From NCBI GenBank assembly GCA_002316215.1, contig DCDB01000099.1, positions 10,916 to 16,102 of the forward strand: a stretch of DNA of 5,187 nucleotides. Direction: 5' to 3'. Positions 1 through 5,187 of the stretch are shown piece by piece; the first letter of the stretch is position 1; each line of letters opens with the position of its first letter. The notes beneath the pieces are model-generated. The model did no database searches and was not told where the DNA came from. It was given only the letters and a program-made list of their open reading frames with translations. The translations under genes were made by a program, and so were the position numbers. This stretch comes from Lachnospiraceae bacterium UBA1066 (lineage in GTDB: Bacteria > Bacillota > Clostridia > Lachnospirales > Lachnospiraceae).

Positions 1-44
1 TTAGCTTTCTGCTTTTAGCTTTTAGCTTTCAGCTTTTAGCTTTT
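1..44. repeat. 7-bp tandem repeat array, truncated by the window edge
   Basis: Read on the minus strand, positions 44 to 3 are six consecutive heptamers: aaaagct, aaaagct, gaaagct, aaaagct, aaaagca, gaaagct. The first two bases of another unit (aa) follow at the window edge, so the array probably continues to the left. The consensus is RAAAGCW. The array overlaps the last two sense codons and the stop codon of plsY (36-38). Because the unit length is not a multiple of three and most unit junctions contain TAA or TGA, the array gives stops in all three minus-strand frames within about 17 bases. The copy number is seen directly. Any function is unknown. Confidence 0.85.
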
Positions 45-716
45 GGCCTTTTTACCGGTTTCGTTCTTCGAAGAAAATACGTAGGTCTTCCTCTCTTTGC
101 CGGACAGAAGGCGCTTGATATTGGCGCGGTGCTGGAACCAGATGAGGGCCACCATAAGGAAAATGATAAAATAAAGTTCGATGAGAGCACCCTGTGTCAT
201 ATGGAAAAATCCGAGCTGTCCGATGACGATGCTTCCGATAAAGACGGAAAGGGAACCCAGAAGGCTGCCGAGCGAAACATATTTCGTTCCAAACATGCAG
301 GCTAAGAAAACGATCGTTCCGAGGATGGCAAGAGGCCAGGCGGCGGCTATGACAAGCCCGCCGAAGCAGGCAACGCCTTTTCCTCCGCGGAACTGCATGT
401 AAACGGGGAAGCAGTGCCCGACAATCGTTCCGGCGCCCGCATAAATGTCGAGGAGCGGAAGAATCGCCGCGAATTCATTTCCGAAAATGATATTGACACA
501 GACAATGGCAAAGACGCATTTCAGGATATCGCCGACAAGCACAATGAAGCCCGCCTTCTTTCCGAAATTGCGCAGCGCATTGGTCGTTCCGGAATTTCCT
601 GAGCCGAGCGTACGGATGTCGACGCCGCGCGCCTTCCCGACAAAATAAGCCGTCTGGAAAAGCCCGAAAGCATAGCCGATCAGTATTGACAGAAGCCTCG
701 CAGATATAACACTCAT
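36..716 (-). CDS. plsY: Glycerol-3-phosphate acyltransferase PlsY (acyl-phosphate dependent)
   Basis: PlsY is an integral membrane enzyme that transfers an acyl chain from acyl-phosphate (made by PlsX) to glycerol-3-phosphate, giving lysophosphatidic acid, the first step of phospholipid synthesis. The 226-residue product shows the three family signatures: GSGNSGTTNALRNFG (residues 38-52), HCFPVYMQFRGGKGVA (101-116, with the GGKG glycerol-phosphate loop) and HRANIKRLLSGKE (197-209). Between them are five to six hydrophobic segments at about 5-27, 56-79, 85-107, 118-142, 149-171 and 178-196, followed by a basic hydrophilic tail. The ATG at 716 is chosen because AGAGGG lies 8 nt upstream; an in-frame GTG at 725 has no spaced ribosome site. 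A Cys replaces the usual Gly in the DILKG-like motif (residue 67). It lies 127 nt downstream of der and is probably co-transcribed. The final Lys-Ser-stop is encoded inside the heptad array. Identification is secure; length is slightly above typical bacterial PlsY. Confidence 0.96.
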   Translation of the reverse strand: MSVISARLLSILIGYAFGLFQTAYFVGKARGVDIRTLGSGNSGTTNALRNFGKKAGFIVLVGDILKCVFAIVCVNIIFGNEFAAILPLLDIYAGAGTIVGHCFPVYMQFRGGKGVACFGGLVIAAAWPLAILGTIVFLACMFGTKYVSLGSLLGSLSVFIGSIVIGQLGFFHMTQGALIELYFIIFLMVALIWFQHRANIKRLLSGKERKTYVFSSKNETGKKAKS

Positions 717-843
717 GATTTCCACCCTCTTTCTTTAGGCTGCAGCGGACATTCCGATTCTTCCGATGCGCCGTATGATTCCTGCTGCCTTCTTCAGGCT
801 TGCAAATTGCTTCCTGTCATTTAAGGCTGCAGTTTTTCGAAGC
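717..843 (-). other. der-plsY intergenic spacer, no gene seen
   Basis: This 127-nt gap separates the der stop from the plsY start. I see no convincing promoter, terminator with a T-tract, or small gene. It carries a near-identical direct repeat, minus-strand CTGCAGCCTTAAA at 820-832 and CTGCAGCCTAAA at 734-745. A possible imperfect stem joins 782-790 with 824-832 (one mismatch). The plsY ribosome site (AGAGGG, about 725-730) is at its left end. Most likely it is untranslated spacer within the operon. Confidence 0.6.
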
Positions 844-2181
844 TTACAGCTCCGCTGTTTCCTTCTCAGAGCGCTCCCGCACGATAAAATGAATGGCGGT
901 TCCCCGGAAATCGAAGGATTCCCGGATCTTATTTTCAATATAACGCGTATAAGAAAAATGCATCAGCTTCTTGTCATTTACGAAAATGATGAAGGTCGGC
1001 GGGCCGACGGCCACCTGCGTAATATAGAACAGCTTCAGACGCCTTCCCTTATCCGTCGGCGGAGAATTGAGAGCGACCGCCTCGGAAAGAATCTGGTTGA
1101 GGACTCCTGTCGGAATTCTGCGGTTCTGGTTCGTAAGAACCATATCAATCGCATCGAAAAGCTTCGGCAGGCGCTGCCCTGTTTCGGCGGAAATGAAAAG
1201 GATCTCGGCGTAAGGCAGATAGGAAAGTATGTTCCGTATTTTTTCCGTATATTCTTTCGTGGTATCCGTATCCTTATTGACGGCATCCCATTTGTTGACG
1301 GCAATGATGATGCCCTTTCCTCTTTCGTGCGCGATACCGGCAATTTTCGCATCCTGTTCGGCGATACCTTCAACGGCATCGATGACCACGATGACGATGT
1401 CGGCGCGCTCTACGGCGGTCACGGTCCGGATGATACTATAACGCTCGATATCTTCCTTGATTTTGTTCTTACGGCGGAGTCCCGCCGTATCGATGAAAAT
1501 GTAATCGCGGCCGTTCATCTTTACCGGCGTGTCAATAGCATCGCGGGTCGTCCCGGCGATATCGGAAACAATCAGCCGGCTTTCGCCGAGAAGCTTATTG
1601 ATAATGCTGGATTTTCCGACATTCGGGCGGCCCACGATGGCAACCTTCGGAATCTCATTATCCTCTTCTTCCGCCTCGCTCACTTCAAAATACTTCGTCA
1701 CCTCATCGAGAAGATCGCCGATCCCCTGGCGGTTGGCACTTGAAACGGGCATGGGATCGCCAATGCCCAGCTGGTAAAACTCATAGATTTCGGCCTGCTG
1801 CTTTTTGAAATCATCGACCTTGTTGACTGCCAGGACGACCGGCTTTTTTGACCGCCGCAGCATGTCTGCGACACGGGCATCCGCGTCGACAAGGCCCTGC
1901 TTCACATCGACCATGAAAATGATGACATCCGCCGTATCGATGGCAATCTGCGCCTGCTCGCGCATCTGACGCAAGAGGACATCATTCGATTCGGGCTCGA
2001 TTCCGCCGGTATCAATCAGCGTAAAATCATAGCCCGTCCAGTTTACCTCCGCATAAATGCGGTCGCGCGTGACGCCCGGCGTATCCTTTACAATAGAAAT
2101 ATTTTCTCCCGCGAGCGCATTGAACAGGGTGGATTTTCCAACGTTCGGACGCCCGACGATTGCGACAATCGGTTTACTCAT
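844..2181 (-). CDS. der: Ribosome biogenesis GTPase Der (EngA), tandem G domains
   Basis: Der is an essential double-GTPase that binds the 50S precursor and promotes late large-subunit maturation. The 445-residue product matches the family length. G domain 1 has GRPNVGKS (10-17), TPGVTRD (34-40), DTGG (57-60), NKVD (120-123) and SSAN (147-150). An acidic linker (about 167-175) leads to G domain 2, with GRPNVGKS (184-191), TTRD (211-214), DTAG (231-234), NKWD (296-299) and SAETG (331-335). A C-terminal KH-like domain (about 355-436) ends in DFRGTAIHF. All nucleotide-binding motifs are intact. The ATG at 2181 is chosen because the family starts almost at the first G1 strand and GGAGGAG (2193-2199) lies 11 nt upstream. 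The frame stays open upstream to a GTG at 2253. The gene follows the DUF512 gene by 68 nt and is probably in the same operon as plsY. Confidence 0.97.
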   Translation of the reverse strand: MSKPIVAIVGRPNVGKSTLFNALAGENISIVKDTPGVTRDRIYAEVNWTGYDFTLIDTGGIEPESNDVLLRQMREQAQIAIDTADVIIFMVDVKQGLVDADARVADMLRRSKKPVVLAVNKVDDFKKQQAEIYEFYQLGIGDPMPVSSANRQGIGDLLDEVTKYFEVSEAEEEDNEIPKVAIVGRPNVGKSSIINKLLGESRLIVSDIAGTTRDAIDTPVKMNGRDYIFIDTAGLRRKNKIKEDIERYSIIRTVTAVERADIVIVVIDAVEGIAEQDAKIAGIAHERGKGIIIAVNKWDAVNKDTDTTKEYTEKIRNILSYLPYAEILFISAETGQRLPKLFDAIDMVLTNQNRRIPTGVLNQILSEAVALNSPPTDKGRRLKLFYITQVAVGPPTFIIFVNDKKLMHFSYTRYIENKIRESFDFRGTAIHFIVRERSEKETAEL

Positions 2182-2192
2182 GTATTTAAAAT

Positions 2193-2199
2193 CTCCTCC
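2193..2199 (-). promoter_or_regulatory. Ribosome binding site deciding the der start
   Basis: Minus-strand GGAGGAG, 11 nt before the ATG at 2181. It supports the 445-residue Der over longer in-frame starts at 2232 (ATG) or 2253 (GTG), neither of which has a good Shine-Dalgarno sequence. Confidence 0.75.
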
Positions 2200-2209
2200 G
2201 TATTTTCCT

Positions 2210-2227
2210 GAAGCAGCCTCCTGCTTC
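2210..2227 (-). other. Perfect 7-bp hairpin between the DUF512 gene and der
   Basis: GAAGCAG (2210-2216) and CTGCTTC (2221-2227) form a perfect 7-bp inverted repeat with a 4-base loop. On the transcript the loop reads GAGG. It sits just upstream of the der ribosome site. There is no following T-tract, so it does not look like an intrinsic terminator. A role in RNA processing or der translation is possible but is only inference. Confidence 0.5.
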
Positions 2228-2249
2228 TTCATGGTTCCGCCAGCGGCCT

Positions 2250-3641
2250 TCACTTAGCGGCATCTTCGTAGGTCTGACGCTGTCCCTGCTTCTTGTGTTC
2301 CATCCCGAGCAGGGAACGGATAAACTCTCCGCCGCCCTCCCAGACGATGCCGACCGGCATACCAAGTTCCCGCGCAACGTCGTCCGTCGTCACATCATCC
2401 AGAAAGACCTTTTCGCCGCTCCTCAGCATATTGACAGGAACCAGCAGTTCTTCGCCGGGATCCTTTCCGGACGCCTGCAGCTCTTTCATTTGTGAAATGA
2501 GGTCCCGCCCGGTGACAAGTCCCGTGACGGTAATCTTCTTTCCGAAAAAATCATTGCGGATCGGGCAGACGTTTACGGTAAGACCCGGATACTTCTCTTC
2601 GGCAAGGTCCGCATATTTCCGTATGTACGGAGCCGAAAGAAGTCCGCAGACCGCTGTAACGGTGCGCGGTAGCGTCTTCACCCGGCGCTTTGTCTTAAGT
2701 TCATTTTCCACTTCCGAACGCATAAGCGTCAGCATGCCGACGCCATTTTCAAGCTGCGGATAACCGTCGTAGGCTTCTTCCTTCGGAAGCGGCCGTCCCG
2801 CCAGAATATACCACTCATCGGAGGCATGCACAAAATGCGGAAATGCCGGATCCGGCGCATCTTCCGCGAGGCGCTTCTGCCAGCCCTCCACCTGATCGAT
2901 AAGATAAGCGGCGTCCTTCTTCGTAAACGGTTCAAGCTTCTCAAGGCCTCTGCGGAAACGTGTAAGGCCGACCGGAACGATGGAAAGCGACTGCATCGCG
3001 GGGCGGTACCCGGCAAGATCCCCGATTGTACGGTCAAGTTCTTCCCGGTCATTGATGCCCCGGCACAGGACAATCTGTCCGTTCATCGTAACTCCTGCTT
3101 CCTTAAGGCGCTTCATTTTCGGAAAAATATCACCGGCAAAACGGTTGCCGAGCATCTGAACGCGAAGAGCGGGATTTGTCGTATGCACCGAAATATTGAT
3201 CGGCTCCATATGGAAACGGATAATCCGGTCGATATCCGAATCCGACATATTCGTCAGCGTCACATAATTCCCCTGAAGGAACGACAGGCGCGAATCGTCG
3301 TCTTTAAAATAAAGCGTGTCCCGCATTCCCTTCGGCATCTGGTCGATAAAGCAGAAAATGCATTTATTGCAGCAGCGTTTATAATCGTCCATAAGAGAGC
3401 TCTCGAACTCGACTCCGAAGTCTTCTTCCGGGTCCTTGTCGATCTCAAGAACTGTCTCATTTCCGTCTTCCTCACGGATCAGCACGTCAACGTGCGCATC
3501 ATCCATAAAATAGCGGTAGTCAAAAACGTCACGCACCTCATTTCCATTGACGGAAACAAGACTCATGCCCGGCTCAACGCCCATTTCCTCCGCAATCCCG
3601 CCCGGAAGAACTTTCTTTATTCTGTGTCCTTCAAACTCCAT
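2250..3641 (-). CDS. DUF512-family PDZ/radical-SAM-type Fe-S protein, function unknown
   Basis: The 463-residue product belongs to the DUF512 family (COG1625-type, described as Fe-S oxidoreductases related to NifB/MoaA). An N-terminal PDZ-like region (about 5-70) contains a GGIAEEMGVEPGM segment and VNGNEV. Next comes the cluster motif CNKCIFCF with Cys91, Cys94 and Cys97 (CxxCxxC spacing rather than the classical CxxxCxxC), preceded by Cys90, then DQMPKGMRDTLYFKDDDSRLSF (100-121) and QGNYVTLTN (123-131). A radical-SAM-like barrel runs to about 310, including NISVHTTNP (149-157) and QIVLCRGIND (189-198). The C-terminal DUF512 part holds CGLLSAPY (332-339) and VPVNMLRSGEKVFLDD (401-416). The ATG at 3641 has AGGTGA (3651-3656) 9 nt upstream. 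No substrate is established. It is the first gene of the operon with der and plsY, an arrangement seen in other Firmicutes, which hints at a translation or envelope-related job but proves nothing. Confidence 0.92.
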   Translation of the reverse strand: MEFEGHRIKKVLPGGIAEEMGVEPGMSLVSVNGNEVRDVFDYRYFMDDAHVDVLIREEDGNETVLEIDKDPEEDFGVEFESSLMDDYKRCCNKCIFCFIDQMPKGMRDTLYFKDDDSRLSFLQGNYVTLTNMSDSDIDRIIRFHMEPINISVHTTNPALRVQMLGNRFAGDIFPKMKRLKEAGVTMNGQIVLCRGINDREELDRTIGDLAGYRPAMQSLSIVPVGLTRFRRGLEKLEPFTKKDAAYLIDQVEGWQKRLAEDAPDPAFPHFVHASDEWYILAGRPLPKEEAYDGYPQLENGVGMLTLMRSEVENELKTKRRVKTLPRTVTAVCGLLSAPYIRKYADLAEEKYPGLTVNVCPIRNDFFGKKITVTGLVTGRDLISQMKELQASGKDPGEELLVPVNMLRSGEKVFLDDVTTDDVARELGMPVGIVWEGGGEFIRSLLGMEHKKQGQRQTYEDAAK

Positions 3642-3763
3642 ATCGTTTAATCACCTGTTCTTGTCTGTATGATGCAAGCGTTAAAAGCCAAAAGTTTCCT
3701 GCCTGCAAAAAAACTTTTTAATCCGGGACGTGCAAAAGTGTCACGGGATTCTTTTTGCGCCTA
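3642..3763 (-). other. Leader of the minus-strand operon with possible secondary structure
   Basis: This is the roughly 120-nt predicted 5' untranslated region, from the inferred start site near 3763 to the DUF512 ATG. It can fold as an imperfect long stem: GCAAAAA/TTTTTGC (3705-3711 with 3752-3758), AATCC/GGATT (3720-3724 with 3746-3750) and CGTG/CACG (3729-3732 with 3742-3745). A competing 8-bp repeat, AAAAGTTT/AAACTTTT, joins 3690-3697 with 3711-3718. A run of seven T on the minus strand lies at 3707-3713. I recognise no riboswitch or T-box motif. Confidence 0.4.
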
Positions 3764-3769
3764 CAATAT

Positions 3770-3798
3770 AATATAACAATTTCCTCACATTTTGTAAA
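3770..3798 (-). promoter_or_regulatory. Probable sigma-A promoter for the DUF512-der-plsY operon
   Basis: On the minus strand a -35 TTTACA (3793-3798, five of six consensus) is followed after exactly 17 nt by a -10 TATATT (3770-3775, five of six). The surrounding DNA is AT-rich. The expected transcription start is near 3763, about 120 nt before the DUF512 start codon. Overlapping TATATTATATT gives alternative -10 registers. It is the best match I found upstream of this operon. Confidence 0.7.
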
Positions 3799-3848
3799 CT
3801 TTCTTTATTTTGACGAAATATGCAGTGTTTCTTTGGGCGCTCTCCATA

Positions 3849-3877
3849 TTGAACTTAAATTTTTATTATGCTATGAT
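3849..3877 (+). promoter_or_regulatory. Probable sigma-A promoter (extended -10) for the PRPP-synthetase gene
   Basis: A -35 TTGAAC (3849-3854) is separated by 17 nt from a -10 TATGAT (3872-3877). A TG at 3869-3870, one base before the -10, makes an extended -10 element. The expected start is near 3884, giving a leader of about 76 nt. The distance to the divergent promoter is about 50 bp between the two -35 boxes, so the two face away from each other and share an AT-rich spacer. Confidence 0.75.
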
Positions 3878-3949
3878 GCAGGTGTCCGATGTCAGAATGT
3901 TTCCCGTTATCCTAAGAAACAGCATCGAAAGCATAAAACCAGATTCTTC

Positions 3950-3954
3950 GGAGG
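3950..3954 (+). promoter_or_regulatory. Ribosome binding site deciding the PRPP-synthetase start
   Basis: GGAGG followed by five A and the ATG at 3960. The frame is open upstream to a TTG at 3810, but that region contains the promoter, so the start at 3960 is preferred. Confidence 0.8.
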
Positions 3955-3959
3955 AAAAA

Positions 3960-5150
3960 ATGACAAGCACAGAGCTACAGGGAATGCCGATGCCGGTTGC
4001 ACCTCTCAAAATCGCCTATCTCGAAGGATGCCTCGAAATGGCCAAACAGGTCAATTCCGCTATCGTCAAAACAAGAAAGACCCTGGCGGGCACACGTAAG
4101 GAAGCTTCCTCTATTCACGGCTACGTCGAGCCGACTTATCTTCTCGATTCCTACTGTTCACGTTACGGAACGGGCGAAGGTAAAGCCAAGTTAAACGAAT
4201 CCGTCCGGGGTTCCGATCTTTTCATCCTGGCAGATGTCACCAATTACAGTATTACCTATAAGGTCTGCGGCCGCATCAACCACATGTCGCCGGACAACTG
4301 TTTCCAGGATATCAAAAGAATTATTTCCGCAGCAAACGGAAAAGCGCACAGGATCAGCGTCATTATGCCGTTCATTTACGAAGGACGTCAGCATAAAAGG
4401 TCCGGGCGCGAATCGCTCGACTGCGCCATGGGTCTTAAGGAGCTGTCGGACTACGGCGTTTCAAATATCATCACCTTTGATGCACACGATCCGCGCGTTA
4501 TGAATGCTATTCCTCTTCGCGGCTTCGATAATTTCATGCCGACTTATCAATTTCTCCGCGCATTGACAAAATGCGCGCCGGATCTCAATTTCGACAGCAA
4601 GCATTTCATGGTGATCAGCCCGGACGAGGGCGCAATGCCCCGGGCAGTCTATTTTTCAAACATTCTCGGCGCCGATATGGGCATGTTCTATAAAAGGCGT
4701 GACTATTCCCATATTGTCGACGGCAAGAATCCTATTGTCGCGCACGAATTCCTGGGCGATTCCGTCAAAGGCAAAGACTGCGTCATCATTGACGATATGA
4801 TTTCCTCAGGGGGATCGATGCTTGACGTCTGCAGCCAGATGAAAGAACGCGGTGCCAACCGTGTCTTCATCTGCACAACCTTCGGCCTCTTTACGGACGG
4901 CTTTGCGAAATTCGACGAATACTATGAAAAGGGCTTCTTCACGAAACTGATCACGACGAATCTTTGCTACCGCCCGCCGGAACTTCTGCAAAAGCCGTAT
5001 TATGAAACTGCAAATATGTATAAGTATCTTGCCAGTATTATCGACACGCTAAATCACGACATGTCGGTCGAACAGGTCAAGAGCACGACGCACAAGATCA
5101 CGAAGATGCTGGAAAAGCACAAACGCGAACCCATCGAAATCACGACATAA
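3960..5150 (+). CDS. Ribose-phosphate pyrophosphokinase (PRPP synthetase), long divergent form
   Basis: PRPP synthetase transfers pyrophosphate from ATP to ribose-5-phosphate, making the precursor of nucleotides, histidine and tryptophan. This 396-residue protein is about 80 residues longer than canonical Prs (about 315). Recognisable elements in order are NESVRGSDLFIL (79-90), the ATP-binding RQHKRSGRES (143-152, for the usual RQDRK...GREP), FDAHDPRV with His176 (173-180), SPDEGAMPRA (220-229, for SPDHGG..RA), the catalytic-loop KRR (245-247), GDSVKGKDCVIIDD (266-279) and the PRPP loop DDMISSGGSM (278-287), then TTNLCY (332-337). The N-terminal 75 residues and the C-terminal tail beyond about 345 have no clear counterpart in canonical Prs. 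I recall close relatives in Lachnospiraceae and other Firmicutes, often annotated simply as ribose-phosphate pyrophosphokinase. Catalytic Lys/Arg and acidic loop residues are present, so activity is likely but altered regulation is possible. It has its own promoter and probably a terminator, so may be monocistronic. No symbol is given because a canonical prs may exist elsewhere. Confidence 0.88.
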   Translation: MTSTELQGMPMPVAPLKIAYLEGCLEMAKQVNSAIVKTRKTLAGTRKEASSIHGYVEPTYLLDSYCSRYGTGEGKAKLNESVRGSDLFILADVTNYSITYKVCGRINHMSPDNCFQDIKRIISAANGKAHRISVIMPFIYEGRQHKRSGRESLDCAMGLKELSDYGVSNIITFDAHDPRVMNAIPLRGFDNFMPTYQFLRALTKCAPDLNFDSKHFMVISPDEGAMPRAVYFSNILGADMGMFYKRRDYSHIVDGKNPIVAHEFLGDSVKGKDCVIIDDMISSGGSMLDVCSQMKERGANRVFICTTFGLFTDGFAKFDEYYEKGFFTKLITTNLCYRPPELLQKPYYETANMYKYLASIIDTLNHDMSVEQVKSTTHKITKMLEKHKREPIEITT

Positions 5151-5170
5151 AGAAAGAGAAAGCGGGAACT

Positions 5171-5187
5171 GTTCCATTTTTTGGAAC
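5171..5187 (+). terminator. Probable intrinsic terminator hairpin, cut by the window end
   Basis: GTTCCA (5171-5176), five T, then TGGAAC (5182-5187) form a perfect 6-bp stem starting 20 nt after the PRPP-synthetase stop. The upstream bases GGGAACT (5164-5170) suggest the stem could lengthen if the next bases outside the window are AGTTCCC. The T-tract needed to confirm a terminator would also lie outside. Confidence 0.55.

Noticed and set aside
735..938. Small minus-strand open frame spanning the der end and the der-plsY spacer
   Set aside because: It overlaps the conserved Der C-terminus in another frame, and I found no ribosome site or family resemblance.
766..1743. 325-codon plus-strand open frame opposite der
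   Set aside because: It is antisense to the fully conserved Der coding sequence, has no recognisable domains, and its composition is that of a mirror of Der codons.
2210..2227. Hairpin between the DUF512 gene and der as an intrinsic terminator
   Set aside because: No U-tract follows on the minus-strand transcript; the der ribosome site comes next instead.
2826..3650. 274-codon plus-strand open frame opposite the DUF512 gene
   Set aside because: It is a shadow of a strongly recognisable gene on the other strand, with no family resemblance and a basic, low-information composition.
3683..3696. Two heptamers, aaaagcc and aaaagtt, resembling the array at positions 1-44
   Set aside because: Only two imperfect units in an AT-rich leader, in the opposite strand orientation relative to the adjacent operon; chance is sufficient explanation.
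3810..3838. TTGACG as a second -35 box for the plus-strand gene
   Set aside because: No -10-like hexamer occurs at the right spacing; the sequence there is TTGGGC-like.
3810..3959. N-terminal extension of the PRPP-synthetase gene from a TTG at 3810
   Set aside because: The stretch contains the predicted -35 and extended -10 promoter, and a strong ribosome site sits just before the ATG at 3960.

Overview
The window looks like an ordinary housekeeping region of a Bacillota (Firmicutes) chromosome. The minus-strand order is DUF512 radical-SAM protein, der, plsY. That order recurs in Clostridia and Negativicutes, usually with gpsA next, and gpsA would lie beyond position 1 here. The long (396-residue) PRPP-synthetase paralogue on the plus strand also resembles a form I associate with Firmicutes. 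Base composition is moderate and Shine-Dalgarno sequences are strong. A Negativicutes or Lachnospiraceae-like anaerobe is plausible, but the genus cannot be settled from the sequence.

Layout: positions 1-44 hold a 7-bp tandem repeat that runs off the left edge and supplies the stop codon of plsY. plsY (36-716, minus), der (844-2181, minus) and the DUF512 gene (2250-3641, minus) form a probable operon transcribed leftward. Its likely promoter is at 3770-3798, and it has a leader of about 120 nt. Positions 3642-3959 are a divergent intergenic region with one convincing sigma-A-type promoter in each direction. A long-form ribose-phosphate pyrophosphokinase homologue (3960-5150, plus) follows, and a hairpin that is probably the start of its terminator is cut by the right edge.

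The genes serve core growth functions. PlsY makes lysophosphatidic acid for membrane lipids. Der is a double GTPase needed for 50S ribosome maturation. The PRPP-synthetase homologue belongs to the family that feeds nucleotide, histidine and tryptophan synthesis. The DUF512 protein is an uncharacterised PDZ/radical-SAM protein. I see no mobile element, CRISPR array, tRNA, rRNA or defence system, and no clear new multi-gene system. The points most worth a second look are the heptad array at the plsY stop codon, the DUF512-der linkage, the divergent PRPP synthetase, and the structured leader and junction sequences of the minus-strand operon.
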